The position numbers and the translations under genes were made by a program. Positions 24,134-33,268 of a stretch of DNA of 64,000 nt are shown piece by piece. The stretch is from CAVVUF01 sp963751425 (GTDB taxonomy: Bacteria > Chloroflexota > Anaerolineae > Anaerolineales > UBA4823). How positions within the stretch are numbered: position 1 is the stretch's first letter; the number at the start of each line of letters is the position of its first letter. Location of the stretch: assembly GCA_963751425.1 (NCBI GenBank), contig CAVVUF010000001.1:1364001-1428000 (forward strand), given 5' to 3'. The notes beneath the pieces were generated by a model. That model saw nothing but the letters and a program-made list of their open reading frames with translations, ran no database searches and was not told the origin of the DNA.

Positions 24134-24295
24134 GCTCTTCAGCAAAATGGTGGGTAAATTTCAACTCTCTGCGTCATTATTATCGGCTGGGGTCAAGGTT
24201 TTTGTGGCTGCCACATCGATAATTAAGCATCCCCAGAGAATTACAGCTGGTGTAGAAAGCCTGCACCTCTGTTTGCCGGATGATTAAACCATAAA
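24134..24295. other. Intergenic stretch without recognised gene
   Basis: Between the kinase stop and the rpmB terminator I see no open frame of coding character, no tRNA-like fold and no repeat; stops are frequent in all frames. Confidence 0.5.
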
Positions 24296-24332
24296 AAAGG
24301 GTTTTGCGCGGATTCTACCGGCAAAACCCTTT
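24296..24332 (-). terminator. Rho-independent terminator of rpmB
   Basis: AAAGGGTTTTGC at 24296-24307 pairs with GCAAAACCCTTT at 24321-24332. Read on the minus strand the stem is followed by T-rich sequence (TTTTTTATGG including the stem end), the classic layout for ending the minus-strand rpmB transcript, whose stop lies 24 bases upstream. Confidence 0.85.
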
Positions 24333-24355
24333 CTTATGAAGATCCTTTATAACAA

Positions 24356-24538
24356 TTAACTGGTCTTGACCAAAGTACGGATGCACTTCGTGCACAATAA
24401 TTTTTGCACCTTGCGACCGCCTTCGACGATTGAGATCGTCTGTAGATTCGGACGGAACGTTCTCCGGGTGGCCTTATTCGACCAGGGACGGTTGCGACCA
24501 AACGTAGTCGTCTTTCCACAATGCGCACACTTAGCCAT
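24356..24538 (-). CDS. rpmB: 50S ribosomal protein L28
   Basis: 60 residues, the usual bacterial L28 length. Begins MAKCAHCGKTTTFGRNRPWS and contains NLQTISI; the two pairs CxxC (residues 4-7 and 50-53) make it the zinc-binding C+ form. Start ATG is preceded by GGAAT; a longer in-frame reading at 24558 is in another frame and is a shadow. Monocistronic with its own terminator; divergent from the asp23-like gene, an arrangement also known from Firmicutes. Confidence 0.95.
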   Translation of the reverse strand: MAKCAHCGKTTTFGRNRPWSNKATRRTFRPNLQTISIVEGGRKVQKLLCTKCIRTLVKTS

Positions 24539-24555
24539 TTTCTGATTCCTTTCTC

Positions 24556-24578
24556 CAAAACCGGCCTGATCGGTTTTG
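24556..24578 (-). promoter_or_regulatory. Inverted repeat in the rpmB 5' untranslated region
   Basis: CAAAACCG at 24556-24563 and CGGTTTTG at 24571-24578 form a perfect 8-bp stem with a seven-base loop, 17 bases upstream of the rpmB ATG. It could be a translational control hairpin or a protein operator; no direct evidence. Confidence 0.35.
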
Positions 24579-24720
24579 ATCCATTTTTGCTATAGGTAAA
24601 AAAGCAATTTCAAGCTATAATCACGTTTCGGCAACGAAAACCGCATCTAGAGCGGGGCAATCTTACCACAAATCGCATCCTCTTTCAAGTTCAGATGTTA
24701 ATTGTGTCAGAGGTGAGTAA

Positions 24721-25077
24721 ATGTCCGACGAAATTTCTCCTATTGGTAGTATCAAAATCTCCCCCAGGGCGATAGCCACCATCGCCTACCATGCTGCGCG
24801 CCAATCTTATGGCGTGGTCGGTTTAACTTCCAAGAACCTGGTCCATGGGATTACGCAGGTCATCGTTAAGGATCCTACGCGGGGCATCGAAGTTCATTAC
24901 GATGGTCAAAACATTTTAATTGACTTGTATGTAATCATCGAATACGGCACTCGCATTACCTCTGTAACGAGCAGTGTCAGTAATACAGTGCGGTATTCTG
25001 TGGAAAAAGTTATCGGTATGCCAGTAAAAGAAGTTAACGTCCATGTGTGCGGTTTACGGATCAGCAGTGTGGATTAG
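24721..25077 (+). CDS. Asp23/Gls24-family (YloU-like) envelope stress protein
   Basis: 118 residues. Typical pattern of the DUF322/Asp23 family: an N-terminal GSIKISPRAIATIAYHAARQSYGVVGL, VHYDGQNILIDLYVIIEYG strand pair, and a final VKEVNVHVCGLRI. No membrane segment. In Firmicutes the yloU product is encoded with yloV (fakA), exactly as here with the gene 9 bases downstream. Function is poorly defined, linked to envelope stress and fatty-acid metabolism. A -10-like TATAAT is at 24616-24621. Confidence 0.88.
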   Translation: MSDEISPIGSIKISPRAIATIAYHAARQSYGVVGLTSKNLVHGITQVIVKDPTRGIEVHYDGQNILIDLYVIIEYGTRITSVTSSVSNTVRYSVEKVIGMPVKEVNVHVCGLRISSVD

Positions 25078-25086
25078 GAGTATACG

Positions 25087-26772
25087 ATGTGTTCTGATTT
25101 TATTGTTAATCCATACCCTCAACCCACTAAGCAATTCCGTAAATACCCCGTTGATGGCCAGGTGCTAAAAGACCTTACTGAAGCTGCTCTCACCTGGTTG
25201 CGCACGAACCAACAGACTGTCAACGCGCTCAATGTGTTTCCCGTCCCTGATGGTGATACCGGTACCAACATGGTTCTCACCATGCAGGCAGCTTATAATG
25301 AAATCTCTAATTCTTCTGAAAAGAACGCCGGGAAGATGGCCCATGCCATAGCCCATGGTGCATTGATGGGGGCTCGGGGCAATTCAGGGGTTATCCTTTC
25401 CCAGTTGTTGCGAGGCTTCGCTCGCGCCCTTGATAGTCAGGATTTTATTGACGCAGCTTCTTTCGCCCGTGCTTTAGCGACCGGTCGAGATACCGCTTAC
25501 AAAGGCGTCGTCCGCCCTGTAGAAGGGACAATATTGACCGTAGCAAAAGATATCGCTGCCGCAGCAGATCAGTTCCGTCTTGAGACTGATGATCCATATG
25601 ATATTCTGACGAAACTAATCCCGGCAGCCGACGAATTTGTCCAACATACTCCCGAATTACTCCCAATTCTCAAGGAAGCCGGCGTGGTCAATTCGGGAGG
25701 TAAGGGTTTATTTTTCATCTTTGAGGGAATGCTGCGTTACGTCAACGGGCAATCCTTAGAGACTGCCACAACCTTGGTCCGTCCATTAGCCGAATTAGAT
25801 CTGCAAAACGTAAAGGAAGCTATCGAGCCAGGGCAAGATTTCGAGGTTGTGGTAGATTTCCAACCTTACGCAGAATTGGATCTGGAAGATTTCTACACAA
25901 GGCTTCAAGAAATAGGTACTTCAATCCAGGTTGGCGAAGGAGATGGATTATATCGGATGCACATTCATGTGCCTGCCGAAAATTTATATGAGCCCATCAT
26001 CTATACCCAAACTTTAGGCACTTTCATTAAAGCAGCTATTGAAAATTTGAATGCACAAATGAATGATCAAGAGGTGGAAAAAAGCCAAAAAATTGCCCTC
26101 ACCCCTGTCGAACCAAATCAAATTGCTGTGGTAGCCGTATCTCCGGGACCTGGGATTGAACGCGTCTTCGCCAGCCTGGGTGTCGCTGCAATTGTGGAAG
26201 GTGGTCAAACGATGAATCCATCGACACAAGAAATCTTGCATGCCTTCGAGAACTTACCTACCGACAAGGTGATTATCCTGCCTAATAATAAAAATATCAT
26301 TATGTCTGCCAAAACCGCTGCTGAAATGACAGTAAAGAAAGTAATTGTCGTTCCCAGCCGAAGTATCCCTCAAGGGTTGGCGGCGATGATGCACTTAGCC
26401 CCAGATAACGACCTTCAAGAGGTAGCCAAGGAAATGACGCGCGCTCTCGACGAGGTAGAAACTGGTGAGATTACAATTGCCACCCGCAGTGTAGAAATTG
26501 ATGGGGTAGCCGTTCAAGAAGGCCAAATCATCGCCCTACATAATGGAAAATTGCTGCTTTCTGCATTAACTCTGGAAGAAGCTTGTTTGGAATTTTTAAA
26601 GAAAACACATGCAGACCATTTTGAGCTGATCACTTTTTTTTATGGAGCTGACTTACCTCGACAAGAAGTTAACAGAATCATTGATACTGTTCGCCGGACT
26701 TTCCCTGAACAAGAAATAGAAATTCAAGAGGGTGGTCAACCTCATTACCAATTCATCATCTCGATTGAATAG
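25087..26772 (+). CDS. fakA: Fatty acid kinase catalytic subunit FakA (YloV, DAK2/DhaL domain)
   Basis: 561 residues. N-terminal DhaL/DAK2 domain with the Mg-ATP motif NVFPVPDGDTGTNM at about residues 46-59 and GARGNSGVILSQLLRG; a middle DAK1-like region and a C-terminal domain ending with a DegV-like fold (YGADLPRQEVNRII). Phosphorylates fatty acids presented by FakB (DegV) proteins to acyl phosphates, feeding phospholipid synthesis. Two DegV/FakB genes follow directly, which strongly supports the role. Cytosolic. Confidence 0.92.
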   Translation: MCSDFIVNPYPQPTKQFRKYPVDGQVLKDLTEAALTWLRTNQQTVNALNVFPVPDGDTGTNMVLTMQAAYNEISNSSEKNAGKMAHAIAHGALMGARGNSGVILSQLLRGFARALDSQDFIDAASFARALATGRDTAYKGVVRPVEGTILTVAKDIAAAADQFRLETDDPYDILTKLIPAADEFVQHTPELLPILKEAGVVNSGGKGLFFIFEGMLRYVNGQSLETATTLVRPLAELDLQNVKEAIEPGQDFEVVVDFQPYAELDLEDFYTRLQEIGTSIQVGEGDGLYRMHIHVPAENLYEPIIYTQTLGTFIKAAIENLNAQMNDQEVEKSQKIALTPVEPNQIAVVAVSPGPGIERVFASLGVAAIVEGGQTMNPSTQEILHAFENLPTDKVIILPNNKNIIMSAKTAAEMTVKKVIVVPSRSIPQGLAAMMHLAPDNDLQEVAKEMTRALDEVETGEITIATRSVEIDGVAVQEGQIIALHNGKLLLSALTLEEACLEFLKKTHADHFELITFFYGADLPRQEVNRIIDTVRRTFPEQEIEIQEGGQPHYQFIISIE

Positions 26773-26798
26773 ATACCACACCACCAAAACAAGAGTTT

Positions 26799-27653
26799 AT
26801 GTCCCAAATTGGTATCCTGACAGACAGCACTGCCCTGTTTAACAGTTCCTTCCCTGGTCATGACCACGTCAGCGTCATTTCACTCAGGATACAAACCGGT
26901 CAAGCAATCTTTCCAGATAATCAAGATTACAAACAAGCCAGCCAGCTTTTCAAATCGAATGGGCAATTACCGGTCGTGTTACCCCCTACAGTTGATGATT
27001 TCTGCCAGGCTTTTCGGACATTAAGTTCAAAGTATCCGGTAATCCTAACCATCTTGCTTTCCGGTCGGTTAAATCCTGCCGTAGAGATTGCGCAGGAAGC
27101 CGCCAGCCGCATCAAAGGCGCATCAACAATTCATATAATTGACTCCCAAACGACTGCTGCCGGATTGGGTTTTTTAGTACAGGCAGCTGCTGAAGCAGCT
27201 CAACAAGGCAAAGATGCCAACGTTATCAACAGCTTAGTGCGAGGCCTCATTTCTCATGTATACACTGTCTTCTGCTTACAAAGTTTATCGTACCTGGCAA
27301 ATTCAGGTCAAATAGACCCGGCTCAAGCGATGATCGGCGAAATGCTGGGGGTGATTCCATTTTTTATCATGGAGGGCGGTAGGTTAATTCCGATCCAAAA
27401 AGCCCGCAGTCCTCGTCACCTGGTAGATATGCTGCATGAATTTGTTGCTGAATTTGATAACCTGAAACAGGTGGCAATTGTACAAGGCTTTCCCCCATAT
27501 GAACAAGAGGCTCGTAACTTGCGCGATCGGTTATATCAAAACATTTCTCCAAATGCATTAAGTGAATACCACATGAGTCAGGCATCTTTGTCGCTTTTAG
27601 GTCCGCACAGCTTAGGGGTATTTGCCCTTGAAGAGTGGGATCAAGAAGGTTGA
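26799..27653 (+). CDS. DegV family fatty acid-binding protein (FakB-like), first copy
   Basis: 284 residues. DegV fold with GILTDSTALF at the N-terminus, IHIIDSQTTAAGLGFLVQAAAEAA in the middle and HSLGVFAL at the end where the acyl-chain pocket arginine/histidine region lies. The first domain departs from the family: the usual STSQPS-like loop reads PVVLPPTVDDFCQAF (about 52-66). Delivers a fatty acid to FakA. Its stop is one base before the next DegV start, so both are co-translated. Confidence 0.87.
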   Translation: MSQIGILTDSTALFNSSFPGHDHVSVISLRIQTGQAIFPDNQDYKQASQLFKSNGQLPVVLPPTVDDFCQAFRTLSSKYPVILTILLSGRLNPAVEIAQEAASRIKGASTIHIIDSQTTAAGLGFLVQAAAEAAQQGKDANVINSLVRGLISHVYTVFCLQSLSYLANSGQIDPAQAMIGEMLGVIPFFIMEGGRLIPIQKARSPRHLVDMLHEFVAEFDNLKQVAIVQGFPPYEQEARNLRDRLYQNISPNALSEYHMSQASLSLLGPHSLGVFALEEWDQEG

Positions 27654-27654
27654 T

Positions 27655-28485
27655 ATGTCTATTGCTATCGTCACTGACAGCGCTTGCGATATTCCTCCTG
27701 AAATTGCGGAGCAGCTCCAAATTCATGTAATTCCAAATGTCTTGGTGATCGAAGGTCAAAGTTTATTAGACGGTCGTGAGATATCTAGGCAAGAATTTTA
27801 TGAACGCTTGCCCAAGATGAAATATGTTCCGTCCACCGCCGCTCCTTCTCCCGGCACATTCCAGGTTCTCTACGAAGGCTTATTCCGACAGGGATATCAA
27901 CAAATCATTTCCATTCACGTGCCCGACGCTTTAAGCGCAATTTTCTCAGTTGCCAGTCTGGCCGCTCAACCTTTCGAAAATCGAGTCACAGTCATCGACT
28001 CTGGTACGTTCACCCTGGGTTTAGGTTTTCAAGTCATAGCGGCTGCCGAGAAAGCTGTCAAAGGTCATTCTCTCGAAAATATCCTCTCTGAGATCGCATC
28101 GGTCCGTCAGCGCGTCCATGTGGTTGCAATGTTGGATTCTTTGGAGTATGTTCGTCGCAGTGGGCGTGTTTCATGGGCCAAGGCCAGGCTTGGATCACTG
28201 TTAGATATCAAGCCATTTTTACGGGTGCACGAGAGTAAAGTGTTGCGATTAGGAGAGGCCCGAACAAGACACAAAGGCATCGAACGTCTCCTTCAAATGC
28301 TCCAAGACCTGGGTCCATTGCAAAGATTGGCTGTTTTACATACCAATGCCGATAAGGATGCCCTTCATTTTGTCCAACAGGTAAGGAATGAAATTGATAC
28401 TTCACCATTGCTTGTGAATGTGACTACAGTGATTGGCACGCATGTCGGACCTAACGGATTAGGTTACACCGCGGTAACTCGCTGA
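27655..28485 (+). CDS. DegV family fatty acid-binding protein (FakB-like), second copy
   Basis: 276 residues from ATG 27655; an in-frame codon at 27622 lies inside the preceding gene. More canonical than its neighbour: IAIVTDSACDIPPEIA, the STAAPSPGTFQVLYEG loop, VTVIDSGTFTLGLGFQV, LEYVRRSGRVSWAKA and a terminal GTHVGPNGLGYTAVTR. Two FakB paralogues with one FakA suggest selectivity for different acyl chains, as known in Staphylococcus; assignment of which chain is impossible here. Confidence 0.9.
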   Translation: MSIAIVTDSACDIPPEIAEQLQIHVIPNVLVIEGQSLLDGREISRQEFYERLPKMKYVPSTAAPSPGTFQVLYEGLFRQGYQQIISIHVPDALSAIFSVASLAAQPFENRVTVIDSGTFTLGLGFQVIAAAEKAVKGHSLENILSEIASVRQRVHVVAMLDSLEYVRRSGRVSWAKARLGSLLDIKPFLRVHESKVLRLGEARTRHKGIERLLQMLQDLGPLQRLAVLHTNADKDALHFVQQVRNEIDTSPLLVNVTTVIGTHVGPNGLGYTAVTR

Positions 28486-28561
28486 TCTCACTTGCTTTAG
28501 ACTGCACTGTGAAAGATAACTCACAATAGTCCTGACCTTTTTATTGGTAAAATAAGTCCTG

Positions 28562-31091
28562 ATGAAACCATCCTTACAAAAACTTCAAAAATTCCTCAAG
28601 CTAGAGTTCTGAGCGAGGTTATGATAATCGCGCTGTCGTTGGGGGTCTGGAAAAAGTCTTGACCCATTGGGAGGCTGAAGCAAGGTCAGAAAGCGTGCCT
28701 GAGACCATTGTCCAGCAGGTCAGCACCAATTTTCGCAATTATTCCATCTTGAATCCCCCCGAGCGTTACGAGATCGTTAAAAATATTTGGCTGCAAATGC
28801 AGCGCAGTATGGACCAACCATTGCCACCACTGGCTGCTTACCCACCAAGCTTGCCTGAAACAGTCTCGAACAAGCCTGAACGAAGAAACCGTCCTAGTGA
28901 CACCTTCCCCAAACAAGAGAAGCCTCTCCAAAATCAAATCCGAAACCGGGCTGCTCCATCCCCTCGGAATACTCCTCCTTTGGTCGTAGAGGGAAAATCA
29001 GCTGCTCTAAGCGCTCCAACCACAGTTTTACCCGGTGTAGGACCACGGCATGCACAAACCCTGACTCGCCTGGGCTTATATACTTTGGGAGATATGCTGT
29101 ATTATTTCCCCCGCCGTTATGATGATTATTCCCAGTTAAAAACAATCAACCGCTTGAACTATGGCGAGGAAACCACCGTTATTGGCACGCTGGAATTTGC
29201 CAACTCACGCACTTTTCGTAATGGCCGAACGCAAGTAGTCGAGGGTCTGATCTCCGATGGCAGCGGCACTCTAAGATTAACCTGGTTCAACCAACCCTGG
29301 ATCATTCGAAAATTGCATCCGGGGATGCAGGTTGTTCTTTCAGGAAAGGTAGATCAATACCTTGGTCGCTTGGTGATGAACAATCCAGAATTAGAGCCTC
29401 TGGAACAGGAACACCTGCATACGAACCGGATCGTACCCGTTTATCCCCTCACCGCCAACATCACCCAGCGTTGGCTGCGGAAATTGATGTACGATGTAGT
29501 CACTCATTATGCACCGCGCCTCTATGACAATCTTCCAGAATATATCCGCCAGTCAGAAGAATTGGTAGATCTTGGCACTGCCCTGCTTCAGGTACACTTT
29601 CCTGGCTCTCTCGAACAGCTCAAGCATGCCCGCTATCGCTTAGCCTTCGATGAGATATTTTTCCTCCAACTGGGTGTCCTGCGTCAAAAGGTCGCCTGGC
29701 AGGAGCGTCCCGGAAGTATATTCCAAGCATCTGATGCCTGGTTGGAAGACTTAATTTCCAGCTTACCTTTTGAGCTCACTGGCGCACAACGAAAAGCGCT
29801 TCAGGATATCCGTTCGGATTTAGCTTCTGGACATCCCATGAACCGCTTATTGCAAGGAGATGTTGGCTCAGGTAAAACGGTGATTGCTGCCCTGGGAGCC
29901 GCTATGATTATTAAAGGTGATGCTCAGGCCGCCATCATGGCACCCACTGGCATTCTCGCCGAGCAGCATTATCGAAACCTGGTAAACCTGCTCTGTCAAA
30001 TCCCTGAAATTGATCCGTCTGCTCAACCTGTACTTTTGCCTGAACAAGTTTGCCTGATGGTTGGATCTACGCCAGAGACCGAAAAAGCCGCGATCAGACA
30101 AGGCTTAGAAAACGGCACTGTCAAGCTTGTTATCGGAACGCATGCCTTGATTGAGGATCCGGTAAAATTCCAAAATTTACAGTTCGTAGTGATTGATGAG
30201 CAGCATCGCTTTGGTGTTGAACAGCGTGCTACCTTACGGACCAAAGGGATAAATCCCCACCTCCTGGTGATGACTGCCACACCCATCCCACGCTCGTTGG
30301 CCCTTACAGTTTATGGCGATCTTGACCTTACGGTGATGGATGAGATGCCCCCGGGTCGTCAGCCCATAGAGACCCAGGTATTTTATCCCAGGGAACGGGA
30401 AAGAGCTTATTCTTTGGTTCGCAACCAGGTCGAACAAGGTCATCAAGCTTTTATCATTTATCCTTTAGTGGAGGAGAATGAAAACAGTGAGGCGCGCGCT
30501 GCAGTAGAAGAGTATACTCGCCTTCAGCAAGATATTTTCCCCAATTACCGGCTTGGTTTGCTGCACGGGCGTCTGCCTCCCGATGAAAAAGATGCCGTGA
30601 TGACCTTATTCCGTGATCAGGAAGTAAATATTTTAGTTTCTACCTCTGTGGTCGAAGTGGGTGTAGATATCCCGAACGCCACAGTGATGATGGTGGAAGC
30701 AGCTAACCGTTTTGGATTGGCTCAATTACATCAATTCCGCGGGCGCATCGGTCGTGGTCAAGACAAAGCATACTGCATCTTGATCGCCGAGACACCTGAT
30801 GCAGTCGAGAATGAACGCCTGAATGCCATGGTAGAAACCCAGGATGGTTTTGTTTTGGCAGAAAGAGATTTACAGCAGCGGGGTCCAGGTGATTTCTTAG
30901 GCACTCGCCAAGCCGGCTTCAAATCGGAGCTGCGCCTCGCCAGCCTGACAGATGTGCACTTGATTGAAAAAGCCCGTAATCAAGCGCATCAAATATTCAC
31001 GCAAGATCCAAAATTAGAGCTTCCAGAGCACCTTCCCCTCGCGGAGACCTTAGCTCACTTCTGGGGGGAGAGTCAAGGAGATAAGAGTTGA
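28562..31091 (+). CDS. recG: ATP-dependent DNA helicase RecG, with a frameshift near its start
   Basis: The main open frame (usable from TTG 28659, 810 residues) holds the whole helicase: wedge/OB domain (about YGEETTVIGTLEF), Walker A GDVGSGKT, DEQHRFGVEQR, TATPIPRSLAL, the helicase C-terminal VVEVGVDIPNA and FRGRIGRG motifs, and the TRB tail FLGTRQAG. The conserved N-terminus, however, begins in another frame at ATG 28562 (MKPSLQKLQKFLKLE) and passes into ERGYDNRAVVGGLEKV only if one T at 28607-28608 is skipped. RecG remodels stalled forks and Holliday junctions. Possible real indel or sequence error; a shorter product from TTG 28659 would keep all motor motifs. Confidence 0.88.
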
Positions 31092-31092
31092 T

Positions 31093-31620
31093 ATGGGAGT
31101 ACGTGCACTGTTTCCGGGTACCTTTGATCCAATTCACCATGGTCACATCGACATCGCCAAACGTGCCGCAATGTTGTTTGAAGAGGTGGTCGTCGCGGTA
31201 TACGACCGTCCATTAAAATCATTAGTATTTTCACCCGAGGAACGCATCTCACTTGCCGAACGCGCCTTATCTGAGGTTCATAACATCCGGGTCACGGGTT
31301 ACCGCGGTCTCACAATCGATTATTGTCGGAAATTGGACGCTCAAGTCATCGTGCGGGGTTTACGCGTTTTCTCCGATTTCGAATATGAATTTCGTATGGC
31401 GCTGGCGAATCGTCGCCTTGCCCCAGAAATTGATATGATCGCCCTGATTACGAATGAAGAACATACCTTCTTATCCTCATCAACGGTACGTGAAATTGCA
31501 TCCCTTGGAGGAGATGTGAGCAGCATGGTTCCCCCACATGTTGAAGCTGCTTTGAAAAGGCGTTTCCACGAGCTTGGAGATGGACAACAGATCGTACCGA
31601 CAACATCGTTGAGGGATTGA
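31093..31620 (+). CDS. coaD: Phosphopantetheine adenylyltransferase
   Basis: 175 residues. Nucleotidyltransferase motif FPGTFDPIHHGHIDI (8-22) with the HxGH signature, VRGLRVFSDFEYEFRMA, and the C-terminal FLSSSTVREIASLGGDVSSMVP. Catalyses the penultimate step of coenzyme A synthesis from 4'-phosphopantetheine and ATP. The ATG follows the recG stop by one base, so translation is coupled. The C-terminal 20 residues beyond ALKRRF are a variable tail. Confidence 0.94.
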   Translation: MGVRALFPGTFDPIHHGHIDIAKRAAMLFEEVVVAVYDRPLKSLVFSPEERISLAERALSEVHNIRVTGYRGLTIDYCRKLDAQVIVRGLRVFSDFEYEFRMALANRRLAPEIDMIALITNEEHTFLSSSTVREIASLGGDVSSMVPPHVEAALKRRFHELGDGQQIVPTTSLRD

Positions 31621-31653
31621 CCACCAGGTAAAATAAAAAGACAAAATCGACAG

Positions 31654-31680
31654 TTGACGAATTTTGAGATTGAGTGTAAT
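31654..31680 (+). promoter_or_regulatory. Candidate promoter ahead of the coiled-coil gene
   Basis: TTGACG at 31654-31659 and TGTAAT at 31675-31680, spaced by 15 bases, lie in the 175-base gap before the gene at 31796. Spacing is one or two bases short of ideal, so this is tentative. Confidence 0.3.
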
Positions 31681-31795
31681 CTTGAGCATGAAAGTTGCAT
31701 CAAAAAATAGAAATATTTCTTCCGATTAACCTAGATAGATCGATAATTATGAACCACTCAAAGGCTAATCGTAGGAACTCGGTTGGAGGGAGCTT

Positions 31796-32269
31796 ATGGA
31801 TATACTGCATTTAATTGATCGATTGGAGGAGCTTTTCAATGAAAGCCGTCCGATCCCATTCACCCATAATGTGATTGTGGATGAAGACCGCATGCTGGAC
31901 TTGATAGATCAAATGCGGGTGGCAATCCCGGATGAAGTGAAAAAAGCACAACAACTCACAGCGCAGCGTGATCGCATCCTGGCCCAAGCGCAGGAAGAAG
32001 TGAATCGCACATTGGCGCTGGCGCGAGAGAAAAGCGATCAGCTCGTTGAACGCGACTCAATTGTTGAAGCAGCCAAAAGTCGCTCCGAACAAATCATCGA
32101 ACAGGCTCAATTAGATATCGTGGCTATGCGCCGGGAAGCCGATGTTTATGTGCTTGAAACACTAACCCGCTTGGAAATGGAAATGGATCGATCCCTTAAT
32201 CAGATCCGCAACGGAATAAGCTTACTTCAACAAGAAAAAGCTCAGACATCTCGAGAAAAAGAAGAATAA
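31796..32269 (+). CDS. Coiled-coil protein encoded next to coaD
   Basis: 157 residues, preceded by GGAGGG at 31785-31790. After an N-terminal LHLIDRLEELFNESRPIPF segment, residues about 60-155 form a long charged coiled coil (LTAQRDRILAQAQEEVNRTL..., EAAKSRSEQIIEQAQ) resembling DivIVA or F0 b-subunit helices. Similar proteins are commonly encoded beside coaD in Gram-positive-type genomes, where function is unknown; a cell-division or envelope scaffold is a guess. A strong hairpin terminator follows immediately. Confidence 0.75.
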   Translation: MDILHLIDRLEELFNESRPIPFTHNVIVDEDRMLDLIDQMRVAIPDEVKKAQQLTAQRDRILAQAQEEVNRTLALAREKSDQLVERDSIVEAAKSRSEQIIEQAQLDIVAMRREADVYVLETLTRLEMEMDRSLNQIRNGISLLQQEKAQTSREKEE

Positions 32270-32285
32270 AGATCTCCGTCAAATG

Positions 32286-32323
32286 AAAGACCAGGTAGGA
32301 TGGCTTTATCCTGCCTGGTCTTT
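32286..32323. terminator. Strong bidirectional terminator hairpin
   Basis: AAAGACCAGG (32286-32295) pairs with CCTGGTCTTT (32314-32323) and AGGAT (32297-32301) with ATCCT (32308-32312), leaving a six-base loop and one T-G wobble. Flanking A- and T-rich ends suit termination of both the plus-strand coiled-coil gene and the minus-strand SDR gene. Confidence 0.88.
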
Positions 32324-32327
32324 CTAT

Positions 32328-33152
32328 TCATTTATACAACCTTTCACCTCGAACAAAGGTTTGTTCTACAATCCAATCGGTAACGCCTGGAAAATGCCAC
32401 GAAAACCAAATAGCTGGCATCATGATTTTGGGGATCACCACCATCCGTCTCGGATGGTACGCCAGCTTAATGATCTCCCTGGCTACTTCATCAGCCGAAA
32501 GAGTCAAAATACCTGGGGTATGGATGCCCGTCTTTCGTTTCGCTCCACTGTGCATATCAAACTCGGTTTCCACCGCCCCCGGGTAGATTCCAGAAACATG
32601 AACCCCCCATACACCCACTTCCCTGCGCAGGGCATCCGTGAAACCCCGCACAGCATATTTTGTCGCTGCATAAATGCTGTAAGTGGGCATCGCCACTAAA
32701 CCGGCAATGGAGGCCATATTGATGATATGCCCGCCGCCCCTTTTGATCATGTGTGGAAGAACCATCTGCGTCAATTGGATCAACCCCCCTAGGTTTACGC
32801 GCAGTTGTGTCTCGATATCTTGAATGGGATCCAGCTCATCCAGGAATCTCAATCTCCCAAATCCCGCATTGTTGAATAGAAGATCAATCTGCCCCCATTC
32901 AGCCAGCACAGTTTGCACCAGGTTTGATAGGCTGTCTGGCTGGCTCACATCGGTCTGCACAGCTAAAGCTTGTCCACCTGTAATATGGATTTTTTCCGCC
33001 AGGTCATTGATCCGTTCTTTACGCCGGGCTGCCAGGACCACCCGGCAGCCCTCTTCTGCAAACCTGAGCGCGCTTGCCTCCCCAATCCCAGAAGAGGCAC
33101 CTGTGATGATGACCACATTCTCTGATAAAGTTTTTTTGCCCACGCACCACAT
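32328..33152 (-). CDS. Short-chain dehydrogenase/reductase (SDR)
   Basis: 274 residues. Rossmann motif TGASSGIGEASALRFAEEG near residues 18-36, NNAGFG at about 90, catalytic Ser in NMASIAGL and YxxxK in YSIYAATKYA (about 158-167), consistent with classical SDRs using NADP(H). The C-terminus is hydrophobic (MMPAIWFSWHFPGVTDWIV) and may associate with membrane. The ATG at 33152 overlaps a perfect TATAAT (minus strand, 33151-33156), so initiation may instead be at GTG 33143, giving an almost leaderless mRNA. Substrate unknown. Confidence 0.87.
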   Translation of the reverse strand: MWCVGKKTLSENVVIITGASSGIGEASALRFAEEGCRVVLAARRKERINDLAEKIHITGGQALAVQTDVSQPDSLSNLVQTVLAEWGQIDLLFNNAGFGRLRFLDELDPIQDIETQLRVNLGGLIQLTQMVLPHMIKRGGGHIINMASIAGLVAMPTYSIYAATKYAVRGFTDALRREVGVWGVHVSGIYPGAVETEFDMHSGAKRKTGIHTPGILTLSADEVAREIIKLAYHPRRMVVIPKIMMPAIWFSWHFPGVTDWIVEQTFVRGERLYK

Positions 33153-33227
33153 TATAGCTTGTTCAGGAAAATCACGCGAAAAAAGTCAATTTTCTCTTGA
33201 CAAGCGATCATACCATTGGCAAGACGT

Positions 33228-33254
33228 AAACTGGTTTGCAATAAAAACCAGTTT
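33228..33254 (+). promoter_or_regulatory. Inverted repeat AAACTGGTTT/AAACCAGTTT, probable operator
   Basis: AAACTGGTTT at 33228-33237 and AAACCAGTTT at 33245-33254 are perfect inverted copies separated by seven bases; each half is itself an AAAC-NN-GTTT palindrome, so two sites are spaced 17 bases centre to centre. A TTGGCA (33216-33221) / CAATAA (33239-33244) pair with 17-base spacing overlaps them. The site is just upstream of a membrane gene and a winged-helix gene, making autoregulation plausible. Confidence 0.5.
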
Positions 33255-33268
33255 TGGGAAGTGGTTTC

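Noticed and set aside
32283..32699. 138-residue plus-strand frame over the SDR gene
   Set aside because: It is antisense to a well-supported SDR and begins inside the terminator hairpin.
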